A stretch of 64,000 nt of DNA, taken from Bradyrhizobium sp. AS23.2. GTDB lineage: Bacteria; Pseudomonadota; Alphaproteobacteria; Rhizobiales; Xanthobacteraceae. Under the pieces are notes generated by a model. It was not told the DNA's origin and did no database searches. It worked only from the letters and a program-made list of their open reading frames with translations. The stretch spans positions 62,001 through 126,000 of the forward strand of contig NZ_LGHM01000080.1 of the NCBI RefSeq assembly GCF_001908185.1, written 5' to 3'. How positions within the stretch are numbered: position 1 is the stretch's first letter; the number at the start of each line of letters is the position of its first letter. The translations under genes and the position numbers were made by a program. Of this stretch, positions 57,244 through 64,000 are shown piece by piece.

Positions 57244-58494
57244 TCAGGATGCGACGCCGGCGATGGCCAGCACGGTATGTAGCAGCACGTTGGTGCCTGC
57301 GGCGCAGTCGGGCTGCGTGGCGTCCTCCAGCTCGTTGTGGCTGATGCCGTCCTTGCAGGGCACGAACACCATCGCCGCCGGCATGACGGTGTTGAGGTTG
57401 CAGGCGTCATGGCCGGCGCCGGAGGTGATACGGCGGCTGGAATAGCCGAGCGTCTTCGCCGCGTTCTCGACCGCTGCGATGAGCTTGGGATCGAAGTGCG
57501 TCGGCGGCTTGCGCCAGACCAGGTCGATCTTGACCTCGACCTTGCGGCGCGCGGCGATCTCGGCGATCGCGGCGCGAAGATCGCGGTCGAGCGCATCCAT
57601 GATCGCGCGATCCGCGCTGCGGCAATCCACGGTGAAGGCGATCTCGCCGGGAATGACGTTGCGCGAGGGGTTTGCGATCACTGCCTCGCCGATGGTGCCG
57701 ACCGCCTTCGGCGCGTGCTTCCTGGCGATCGCTTCCATCGCCAGCACGATCTCCGAGAGCGTGGCGAGCGCATCGCGCCGCAGCGGCATCGGCGTCGATC
57801 CCGCATGGCTCTCGAAGCCGGAAATCTTGCCGTCGTACCAGAGCACGCCCTGGCCGGAATCGACCACGCCGATGGTCTTGCCCTCGGCTTCCAGGATCGG
57901 ACCCTGCTCGATGTGCAATTCGACGAAGCAGCCGAGCTTCTGGAAGCCGACCGGCTTGTCGCCGCGATAGCCGATGCCGTCGAGCGCCTGGCTCACTGTG
58001 ACGCCCTCGGCGTCCTTGCGCGAGAGAATATCGTCGGTGGTGAAATCGCCGACATAGGCGGCCGAGGCCATCATCGCGGGTGCGAAGCGCGAGCCTTCCT
58101 CGTTGGTCCAGTTGACGACGCAGATCGGCGCCTCGGTTTCGATGCCGGCGTCGTTCAGCGTGCGGATGACTTCGAGCGCGCCGAGCGTCCCCAGAATGCC
58201 GTCATATTTGCCGCCGGTCGGCTGGGTGTCGAGATGCGAGCCGATGCCGACGGGCAGCTTCGACATGTCGCGGCCCTTGCGCAGGCCGAACATTGAGCCG
58301 AGCGCATCGACATGCACTTCGAGGCCGGCGTCTTCGCAGGCCTTCCGGAACCAGTCGCGCACCTGCTTGTCTTCTGTGCTCAGCGTCAGTCGCCGCACGC
58401 CGCCTTTCTGTGTCGCGCCGAACTGCGCGGTCTCGTGGATGGAGCCCCAAAGGCGGGCGGAATCGATTTGCAGGTTGGTGGCGGCGCGGCTCAT
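57244..58494 (-). CDS. M20 family amidase/hydantoinase-carbamoylase (allantoate amidohydrolase-like)
   Basis: The 416-residue enzyme cleaves a ureido group (N-carbamoyl amino acid or allantoate). The metal ligands are visible in GIGSHLDTQPTGGKYDG, VNWTNEEGSRF, VELHIEQGPILEAEG and DGISHNELE, and the dimer-domain phrase GFESHAGSTPMPLRRDAL carries a substrate-binding His. This pattern is that of hydantoinase/carbamoylase, allantoate amidohydrolase (AllC) and beta-ureidopropionase. It starts the operon with the two dehydrogenases. The exact substrate is uncertain; a ureide is likely. Confidence 0.92.
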   Translation of the reverse strand: MSRAATNLQIDSARLWGSIHETAQFGATQKGGVRRLTLSTEDKQVRDWFRKACEDAGLEVHVDALGSMFGLRKGRDMSKLPVGIGSHLDTQPTGGKYDGILGTLGALEVIRTLNDAGIETEAPICVVNWTNEEGSRFAPAMMASAAYVGDFTTDDILSRKDAEGVTVSQALDGIGYRGDKPVGFQKLGCFVELHIEQGPILEAEGKTIGVVDSGQGVLWYDGKISGFESHAGSTPMPLRRDALATLSEIVLAMEAIARKHAPKAVGTIGEAVIANPSRNVIPGEIAFTVDCRSADRAIMDALDRDLRAAIAEIAARRKVEVKIDLVWRKPPTHFDPKLIAAVENAAKTLGYSSRRITSGAGHDACNLNTVMPAAMVFVPCKDGISHNELEDATQPDCAAGTNVLLHTVLAIAGVAS

Positions 58495-58510
58495 GCGGTC
58501 AGTCTCTCAG

Positions 58511-58579
58511 TTGTCATTCCGGCTTCGATGCTGCCGGGCCACACTTCGCGCGGTCCCGTCGCATCGCCCCGGAATGACG
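58511..58579. repeat. family A repeat, rearranged copy
   Basis: TTGTCATTCCGG, GCTTCGATGCTGCCGGG and GCATCGCCCCGGAATGACG are modules of family A (3185, 53052), but the middle is replaced by CCACACTTCGCGCGGTCCCGTC. The element fills the gap between the LysR gene end and the M20 gene start. Confidence 0.7.
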
Positions 58580-58602
58580 TTGAAGGTTGTCCGGCGTCTT
58601 TT

Positions 58603-59520
58603 TCAATGACGCGCCAGCGCGGGCTCGTCAACCGCGAGGCTGCTCTGTGCGATCTGCCGTGCAAGCTCGGCGACGCGCTCCACCGCCACGACGTCGGGCG
58701 AGGCGAGCCAGCTTGCCGTGAATGTCAGCGGCGAGATGGCGAGGTCGGTGTCGAGCAGCTGCAGCCGCCCGTCGGAGAGCTCGTGCTCGACGATGGCGTC
58801 GGGGATCACCGCAATGCCGAGCCCTTCGACCGCCATGTGGATAACGGTCGCCAGCGACGCGGACGCGTGCAGCCGGATCGGCGGCAGCTCCGGCCGGTCG
58901 AACACCTCGCGCACGACCTCGTAAGGCCGCGTCTTGCGCGGGAAGGTGATGATCGGAAACCGCGCGAGCTCGGCGCGCGTTACCGGGCCGTTGCCGAGGC
59001 CGAGCGAGGGGCTTGCGAGAAATCCGATCGGATAATCCGCGAGCACGCGGTTGTGCACGCCCGAAGCAGACAGCGGTCCCACCACGAAGGCGAGCTCGAT
59101 CTCCTGCGCGAGCAGGCGCGCGGTGAGGTTCGGCGTGATGTCGACCTCGATCTCCAGCGACAGGTTCGGATAGATCTCGTTTACGCTCTTCACCAGCCGC
59201 GGCAGCCAGGTGTGCACGATGGTTTCGGCGACGCCGAGGCGCATCACGCCGCGCATCGCGGAACGGTCGCCGATCTCCGCCATCATCGCCGCGCGCAGGC
59301 CGATCAACTTCTCCGCATAGACCATCATCTGTCGGCCACTCGGCGTCGGTGAAGCCACGCGATGATCGCGGTTCAGGAGCTTTACGCCCATCTCGCGCTC
59401 GAGCTGGGCGATGCGCTGGGAGATCGCCGGCTGGGTGGTGTTGAGCCGTGCCGCGGCGCCGCGAAAGCTGCCGAGCTTCACAACCCAGAGGAAGGTTTCG
59501 ATCGACCTGAAGTCCAGCAT
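58603..59520 (-). CDS. LysR family transcriptional regulator
   Basis: The 305-residue protein has the LysR helix-turn-helix (LGSFRGAAARLNTTQPAISQRIAQLEREMGVKLLNRDHR, about residues 16-54) and an effector domain (VTRAELARFPIITFPRKTRPYEVV). It is divergent from the DUF1445 gene with 119 bp between starts, and the palindrome at 59540-59556 lies in the gap. It lies in the same direction as the M20-dehydrogenase operon and could control that side as well as the DUF1445/ABC transporter side. Confidence 0.92.
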   Translation of the reverse strand: MLDFRSIETFLWVVKLGSFRGAAARLNTTQPAISQRIAQLEREMGVKLLNRDHRVASPTPSGRQMMVYAEKLIGLRAAMMAEIGDRSAMRGVMRLGVAETIVHTWLPRLVKSVNEIYPNLSLEIEVDITPNLTARLLAQEIELAFVVGPLSASGVHNRVLADYPIGFLASPSLGLGNGPVTRAELARFPIITFPRKTRPYEVVREVFDRPELPPIRLHASASLATVIHMAVEGLGIAVIPDAIVEHELSDGRLQLLDTDLAISPLTFTASWLASPDVVAVERVAELARQIAQSSLAVDEPALARH

Positions 59521-59539
59521 TGGAAGGATTTTCCCAATT

Positions 59540-59556
59540 GATAAAATGGATTTATC
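59540..59556. promoter_or_regulatory. palindrome between lysR and DUF1445 genes
   Basis: GATAAA-ATGGA-TTTATC has perfect 6-bp arms in an AT-rich gap, 19 bp from the LysR start codon. Its T-N11-A form fits a LysR-type binding site for the adjacent regulator. Confidence 0.7.
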
Positions 59557-59639
59557 GAGATCGATTAGAAAGGAAGATTAGACTTTATATCACGCCTGGT
59601 GTTGGCTGTCTTTGTCGAGTTTATAGGCAGGTCGATCAA

Positions 59640-60455
59640 ATGACTGTTTTGGTGGCAGTGCAGCAAACTGAAACGCCCGACACTCTCCCGAGCCGCAAGG
59701 CCCGGCTCGCCTACCGCGAGGGGCTGGTCGCCTCCACCGCCGGTGCTGCCCCCGGCTTCGTCCAGGGCAATCTGGCCATCCTGCCGGCCGAATACGCCAG
59801 CGCCTTTCATCGCTTCTGCCAGCTCAATCCCAAGCCGTGCCCAATCATCGGCATGTCCGATGTCGGCAGTCCGCATATCCCGGCGCTCGGCGCCGATCTC
59901 GATATCCGCACGGATGTGCCGCGCTACCGCGTCTGGCGTGACGGCGAGGTTGTCGACGAGCCGACCGATGTGACGAAGCACTGGCGCGATGATCTCGTGA
60001 CCTTCGTGCTCGGCTGCTCGTTCTCGTTCGAAGAGGCACTGCTCGACGAGGGCATGCCGATCCGCCACATCGAGCACAATGTGCGCGTCCCGATGTACCG
60101 CACCAACATCGCTTGCGGCGAGTCCGGTCCGTTCGCCGGACCCATGGTGGTGTCGATGCGTCCGTTCAAGCCGGCCGATGCGATCCGCGCGGTGCAGATC
60201 ACCTCGCGCTATCCCGCCGTACACGGGGCGCCCGTGCATCTCGGCCATCCGCATCTGATCGGCATCAAGGACATCGCCAAGCCCGACTATGGCGATCCCG
60301 TGCCCGTCGCCGACGACGAGATCCCGGTGTTCTGGGCATGCGGCGTCACGCCGCAATCGGTGATCAACGCCGCGAAGGTGCCATTCGCGATCACGCATTC
60401 GCCCGGCCTGATGCTGGTGACGGATCTGAAGAACAGGAGCATGGCCGTGATTTAG
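59640..60455 (+). CDS. DUF1445 (D-glutamate cyclase-like) putative hydro-lyase
   Basis: The 271-residue protein belongs to DUF1445: it has the phrases GLVASTAGAAPGFVQGNLAILP, VTFVLGCSFSFEEAL, IACGESGPFAGPMVVSMRP and VHLGHPHLIGI, and a Cys in VFWACGVTPQ. The mammalian homologue DGLUCY interconverts D-glutamate and 5-oxo-D-proline; bacterial members are annotated as putative hydro-lyases. The ATG at 59640 is used, since the longer frame overlaps the operator. It starts an operon with the branched-chain-type ABC transporter genes, 89 bp before the binding-protein gene. Confidence 0.87.
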   Translation: MTVLVAVQQTETPDTLPSRKARLAYREGLVASTAGAAPGFVQGNLAILPAEYASAFHRFCQLNPKPCPIIGMSDVGSPHIPALGADLDIRTDVPRYRVWRDGEVVDEPTDVTKHWRDDLVTFVLGCSFSFEEALLDEGMPIRHIEHNVRVPMYRTNIACGESGPFAGPMVVSMRPFKPADAIRAVQITSRYPAVHGAPVHLGHPHLIGIKDIAKPDYGDPVPVADDEIPVFWACGVTPQSVINAAKVPFAITHSPGLMLVTDLKNRSMAVI

Positions 60456-60544
60456 TAGGCAGCGTTTGCTGCTTCTTCGGGCTTTACCGCATTCATCAAT
60501 CGCTTCATTCGATCAATCGAAATTCAGTAACAGGGGACTTTGCC

Positions 60545-61789
60545 ATGACGATCTCTCGCCGCGACGTGCTGTTGGGAGCCACCGCCACCGCAGCGCTGGT
60601 GCCGCTGGCTGCGCGCGCCCAGACCTCGGAAGTCGTGATCGGCGTCATCTATCCGTTCTCCGGCGGCAGCGCCCAGCAGGGCGTCGACGCGCAGAAGGCC
60701 TATGAGACCGCGCTCGAGGTCATCAACAAGGACACCGATTTCGATCTGCCGCTGGCGAAGGGCGAGGGCCTGCCGGGTCTAGGTGGCGCCAAGGTGCGTC
60801 TCGTGTTCGCCGACCACCAGGCCGATCCGCAGAAGGGCCGCGCCGAGGCCGAGCGTCTGATCACCCAGGAGAAGGTCTCCGCCATCATCGGCACCTATCA
60901 GAGCGCGGTCGCCGTTACCGTCAGCCAGATCTGCGAACGCTACCAGATCCCGTTCGTCTCGGCCGACAACTCCTCGCCGAGCCTGCATCGCCGCGGTCTC
61001 AAATATTACTTCCGCGCCGCCCCGCATGACGAAATGTACTCGGCCGCGATGTTCGACTTCTTCGACGCCATGAAGAAGAAGGGCACCAAGATCGAGACGC
61101 TGTCGCTGTTCCACGAGGACACCATCTTCGGCACCGACTCCGGCAACGCCCAGGCCAAGATCGCCGGCGAGCGCGGCTACAAGATCGTGTCCGACATCAA
61201 GTACCGCGCCAACTCGCCCTCGCTCTCGGCCGAGGTGCAGCAGCTCAAGACCGCGAATGCGGATGTGCTGATGCCCTCGAGCTACACCACCGACGGTATC
61301 CTCCTGGTCAAGACCATGGCCGAGCTCGGCTACAAGCCGAACGCGATCGTGGCGCAGGACGCCGGCTTCTCCGAGAAGGCGCTCTATGATGCCGTCGGCG
61401 ACAAGCTCGAAGGCGTGATCTCGCGCGGTACTTTCTCGCTCGACCTTGCGCAGAAGCGCCCGATGGTCGGCAAGATCAACGAGATGTTCAAGGCGCGCTC
61501 GGGCAAGGACTTCAACGACCTCACCTCGCGCCAGTTCATGGGCCTGATCATCCTCGCCGACGCGATCAACCGCGCCAAGTCGGCCGACGGCGAGAAGATC
61601 CGCGATGCGCTGGCGGCGACCGACATCCCGGGCGAGCAGACCATCATGCCCTGGAAGCGCGTCAAGTTCGACGAGGCGGGCCAGAACAACGACGCCGACC
61701 CGGTGTTGCTGCAATATGTCGGCGGCAAGTTCGTCACCGTCTTCCCGCCGCAGGCCGCGATCGCCGAGGCGATCTGGCCGATGAAGTAA
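60545..61789 (+). CDS. branched-chain-type ABC transporter substrate-binding protein
   Basis: The 414-residue periplasmic protein has a twin-arginine-like signal (MTISRRDVLLGATATAALVPLAARAQ) and the LivJ-type fold: VIGVIYPFSGGSAQQGVDAQKAYETALEVIN, KVSAIIGTYQSAVAVTVSQICERYQIPFVSADNSSP, and ADVLMPSSYTTDGILLVKTM. It binds an amino acid, ureide or aromatic acid that cannot be named. It is followed by the permease and ATPase genes of the same transporter and lies next to the DUF1445 gene. The ATG at 60545 is preferred over the longer frame in the upstream gene. Confidence 0.92.
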   Translation: MTISRRDVLLGATATAALVPLAARAQTSEVVIGVIYPFSGGSAQQGVDAQKAYETALEVINKDTDFDLPLAKGEGLPGLGGAKVRLVFADHQADPQKGRAEAERLITQEKVSAIIGTYQSAVAVTVSQICERYQIPFVSADNSSPSLHRRGLKYYFRAAPHDEMYSAAMFDFFDAMKKKGTKIETLSLFHEDTIFGTDSGNAQAKIAGERGYKIVSDIKYRANSPSLSAEVQQLKTANADVLMPSSYTTDGILLVKTMAELGYKPNAIVAQDAGFSEKALYDAVGDKLEGVISRGTFSLDLAQKRPMVGKINEMFKARSGKDFNDLTSRQFMGLIILADAINRAKSADGEKIRDALAATDIPGEQTIMPWKRVKFDEAGQNNDADPVLLQYVGGKFVTVFPPQAAIAEAIWPMK

Positions 61790-61851
61790 GCGGGGCGCGG
61801 CTGGGGGACCAGGCGCTGTGAGGGGCGGGAGGATCAAGCTGCTCCCGCACC

Positions 61852-61935
61852 GTCATTTCGAGGAGCGAAGCGACGAAGCAATCCAGACCACGTCCGCGGT
61901 GACATTCTGGATTGCTTCGCTTCGCTCGCAATGAC
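61852..61935. repeat. GTCATTGCGAGC repeat, family C copy 3
   Basis: The element starts GTCATTTCGAGGAGCGAAGCGACGAAGCAATCC and ends GGATTGCTTCGCTTCGCTCGCAATGAC, an inverted pair around a short middle part. It matches the ends of 17401-17479 and 21573-21600. It lies between the binding-protein gene and the first permease gene of the same transporter, where a hairpin could make the binding protein more abundant than the permease. Confidence 0.85.
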
Positions 61936-61971
61936 GAAGTCCACGAAGACATTTCGAGCGGGGGACCAGAG

Positions 61972-62850
61972 GTGACAGCCCAAGCCATTATCCAGAGTCT
62001 CGCGAGCGGCCTTCTCATGGGCCTGCTCTACGGACTGATCGCGGTCGGCCTCGCGCTGATCTTCGGCCTGATGGACGTCGTGAACTTCGCCCATGGCGAG
62101 TTCCTGATGATTGCGATGTACGCGTCCTTCTTCCTGTTCGCGTTCTTCGCCATCGATCCCTTGCTGTCGGCGCCACTGGTCGCCGCGGCACTCTTCGTAT
62201 TCGGAGCGGTGGTCTATCTATTAGTCGTACGCTTCGCCATGCGGGCCAAGGCCAATGCCGGCATGGTGCAGATCTTCTCCACCTTCGGCCTCGCCATCGT
62301 GATGCGCGGCCTCGCACAGTTCTTCTTCACGCCGGACTATCGCAGCATTCCACAGTCCTGGCTCGGCGGCAAAACCATCTCGGTCGCCGGCATCTTCCTG
62401 CCGGAGCCGCAGCTCATCGGCGCGCTGGTTTCGATCGCGGCCTTTGCCTGCCTCTATTTCTTCATCCATCGCACCGACTTCGGCCGGGCGCTGGAAGCCA
62501 CCCGTGAAGATCCCGGTGCCGTCGCGCTCGTCGGCATCGACAAGAACCGCGTGTTCGCCCTCGGCTGGGGCCTCGGGGCCGCGCTGGTCGGCCTCGCCGG
62601 CGCGATCATGGCGGTGTTCTTCTACATCTATCCCGATGTCGGCGCGTCCTTCGCCTTGATCGCCTATGTCACGGTGGCGTTGGGTGGCTTTGGCAGCGTG
62701 TTTGGCGCCTTCGCCGGCGGCATCATCGTCGGCCTCGTCGAGGCGGTCACCGCCCTGGTGCTGCCGCCCTCGCTGAAGTCGGTCGGCATCTACGCCGTCT
62801 ATCTCCTCGTCGTCTTCATCCGGCCGCGCGGCCTGTTCGGGTCGATGTGA
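61972..62850 (+). CDS. livH: branched-chain-type ABC transporter permease (LivH family)
   Basis: The 292-residue membrane protein has the LivH features: LASGLLMGLLYGLIAVGLALIFGLMDVVNFAHGEFLMIAMY at the N-terminus and VTVALGGFGSVFGAFAGGIIVGLVEAV near the end. A GTG at 61972 preceded by GGGGA is the likely start; the frame from 61912 runs through the repeat. Its stop overlaps the LivM-like start by 1 base (TGATG), which suggests translational coupling. Confidence 0.9.
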   Translation: MTAQAIIQSLASGLLMGLLYGLIAVGLALIFGLMDVVNFAHGEFLMIAMYASFFLFAFFAIDPLLSAPLVAAALFVFGAVVYLLVVRFAMRAKANAGMVQIFSTFGLAIVMRGLAQFFFTPDYRSIPQSWLGGKTISVAGIFLPEPQLIGALVSIAAFACLYFFIHRTDFGRALEATREDPGAVALVGIDKNRVFALGWGLGAALVGLAGAIMAVFFYIYPDVGASFALIAYVTVALGGFGSVFGAFAGGIIVGLVEAVTALVLPPSLKSVGIYAVYLLVVFIRPRGLFGSM

Positions 62851-63833
62851 TGGACAAGACTTTTGCAGCGCGGCGCCGCCGCGACCTGATCATCGCCGCG
62901 GTGCTGGCTGCACTGGCCGCGCTTGCGCCGCTGTTGATCAAGGACGTTTACGTCCAGAACATCCTGATCCTGACCTTGATGTATGCGGCGCTGTCGCAGA
63001 GCTGGAACATCCTCTCCGGCTATTGCGGACAGATCTCGCTGGGACACGCGCTCTATTTCGGGATCGGCGCCTACACCACCGAGCTTCTGTTCACGAAGTT
63101 CGGCGTGCTGCCCTGGTTCGGCATGCTCGCCGGCGGCGTGATCGCGGCCGTCATCGCGATGGGGCTGGGCTATCCCTTCTTCCGCCTGCGAGGCCATTAC
63201 TTCGTGATCGCGACCATCGTCATCGCGGAGATCGGGCTGCTGCTGTTCCAGAACTGGGAGTGGGCGGGAGCTGCGATGGGAATCACCATTCCGGTGCGCG
63301 GCGACAGCTGGCTGAAATTCCAGTTCATGCGCAGCAAGTTGCCATACTTCTATTTCGCGCTGGCGCTGTGCAGCCTTGCCTGGTTCGTCACCTGGTGGCT
63401 CGAAGACTCCAAATGGGGTTTTTGGTGGCGCGCGGTGAAGGACAATCCGGAAGCAGCTGAAAGCCTCGGCGTCGTCGTGTTCAACTCCAAGATGGGTGCG
63501 GCTGCCGTCTCCGCTTTCCTCGTTGCCGTCGGCGGTGCCTTCTATGCGCAGTTCCTCGCCTATATCGATCCTGAGAGCGTGATGGGCTTCCAGTTCTCGC
63601 TGCTGATGGCGCTGCCGGCCGTTCTCGGCGGCATTGGCACCCTTTGGGGGCCTGTGCTCGGTGCTGCCATCCTGATCCCGATGACGGAGCTGACGCGCTC
63701 CTATATCGGCGGCTCCGGCCGCGGCGTCGATCTCATCGTCTACGGCGCGCTGATCGTGCTGATCTCGCTAGCCTTGCCGCAGGGACTGGTGAGCCTTTTC
63801 TCGCGCACAAAAGCGAAGGGAGCCACGCGATGA
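62850..63833 (+). CDS. livM: branched-chain-type ABC transporter permease (LivM family)
   Basis: The 327-residue membrane protein has the LivM phrases LSQSWNILSGYCGQISLGHALYFGIGAYTTELL and GGAFYAQFLAYIDPESVMGFQFSLLMALPAVLGGIGTLWGPVLGAAIL. It overlaps both neighbours: the LivH-like gene by 1 base and the ATPase gene by 4 (ATGA). It forms the second half of the membrane channel. Confidence 0.92.
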   Translation: MDKTFAARRRRDLIIAAVLAALAALAPLLIKDVYVQNILILTLMYAALSQSWNILSGYCGQISLGHALYFGIGAYTTELLFTKFGVLPWFGMLAGGVIAAVIAMGLGYPFFRLRGHYFVIATIVIAEIGLLLFQNWEWAGAAMGITIPVRGDSWLKFQFMRSKLPYFYFALALCSLAWFVTWWLEDSKWGFWWRAVKDNPEAAESLGVVVFNSKMGAAAVSAFLVAVGGAFYAQFLAYIDPESVMGFQFSLLMALPAVLGGIGTLWGPVLGAAILIPMTELTRSYIGGSGRGVDLIVYGALIVLISLALPQGLVSLFSRTKAKGATR

Positions 63834-64000
63834 CCGCACTCCTTGAAACCCGCGGTGTCTGGCAGCGGTTCGGCGGCCTCGTCGCCAACAGCGACGTCTC
63901 GATTTCGGTAGGCCGCGGCGAGATCGTCGGCCTGATCGGCCCGAACGGCGCCGGCAAGTCGACGCTGTTCAATCTCATCGCCGGCGTCCTGCCGCCCACT
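63830..64000 (+). CDS. livG: branched-chain-type ABC transporter ATPase (LivG family), 3' truncated by window edge
   Basis: The visible 57 residues start MTALLETRGVWQRFGGLVAN and hold the Walker A motif GPNGAGKST at residues 37-45, with the LivG-type FGGL segment before it. The ATG overlaps the upstream stop (ATGA). The rest of the gene, including Walker B and the signature motif, lies outside the window. Confidence 0.9.
   Translation, partial: MTALLETRGVWQRFGGLVANSDVSISVGRGEIVGLIGPNGAGKSTLFNLIAGVLPPT

Noticed and set aside
60779..61837. A 352-residue minus-strand frame opposite the binding-protein gene
   Set aside because: It has no start signal and its composition is that of the complement of a highly biased gene.

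Overview
The window is a stretch of GC-rich alphaproteobacterial chromosome, most probably Bradyrhizobium or a close relative (Nitrobacteraceae). The basis is gene content (a fused CYP102-type P450, a class III PHA synthase with a phasin, a full paa epoxidase set, an Aap-type amino acid transporter, a YeiH exporter) and several families of intergenic hairpin repeats of the rhizobial kind. No rRNA, tRNA, CRISPR array, prophage or intact insertion sequence was seen. About 63 genes are supported. The first (1-552) and last (63830-64000) run off the window.

Layout. 0-13.6 kb is a lipid and storage-polymer region: a hydrolase fragment, a WS/DGAT acyltransferase, an epoxide-hydrolase-like enzyme, a P450/P450-reductase fusion, then a small PhaE-like protein, class III PhaC and a GNAT enzyme in one overlapping operon, a phasin with a PhaR-like operator and a clear terminator, a DUF445 membrane protein, and a second hydrolase paralogous to the first. 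13.9-20.5 kb is a phenylacetate catabolic cluster (paaX, paaABCDE, paaI, paaK). 20.6-29.9 kb is mixed: an MDR oxidoreductase, a YeeE thiosulfate-type transporter whose 3' end overlaps an antisense EamA exporter, a MocR regulator, a hydrolase-OsmC fusion, a sulfite-oxidase-fold enzyme, an MHS transporter, and a P450 plus ferredoxin pair.

29.9-32.4 kb is an AT-richer pocket with a decayed antitoxin-like fragment, an ATP-grasp enzyme and a small basic protein whose reading frame changes at a run of nine A. I consider this the most unusual part. A 1120-residue cyclase/AAA/TPR regulator follows. 36.3-40.5 kb is a sulfite module: SorAB-type sulfite dehydrogenase, a small secreted protein, a LysR regulator and a YeiH exporter, with two palindromes at the two promoters. 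40.6-44 kb is a DUF305, beta-propeller, ECF sigma and anti-sigma operon.

44.4-53 kb holds amino acid uptake and use (TetR, Asp/Glu racemase-like, AapJ-like binding protein, class III aminotransferase, RpiR regulator, AapQ/AapM-like permeases, amidase). A strong inverted repeat lies between the divergent rpiR and aapQ genes, and no ATPase for the transporter is present. 53-64 kb holds an SDR with an altered active site, a tartrate-dehydrogenase-like enzyme, a malate/lactate-type dehydrogenase, a 2-hydroxyacid dehydrogenase, an M20 ureidohydrolase, a LysR regulator, a DUF1445 protein and a branched-chain-type ABC transporter. Together these look like an uptake and degradation pathway for a ureido or oxo acid. 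All functions are read from sequence motifs and context; no searches were run.
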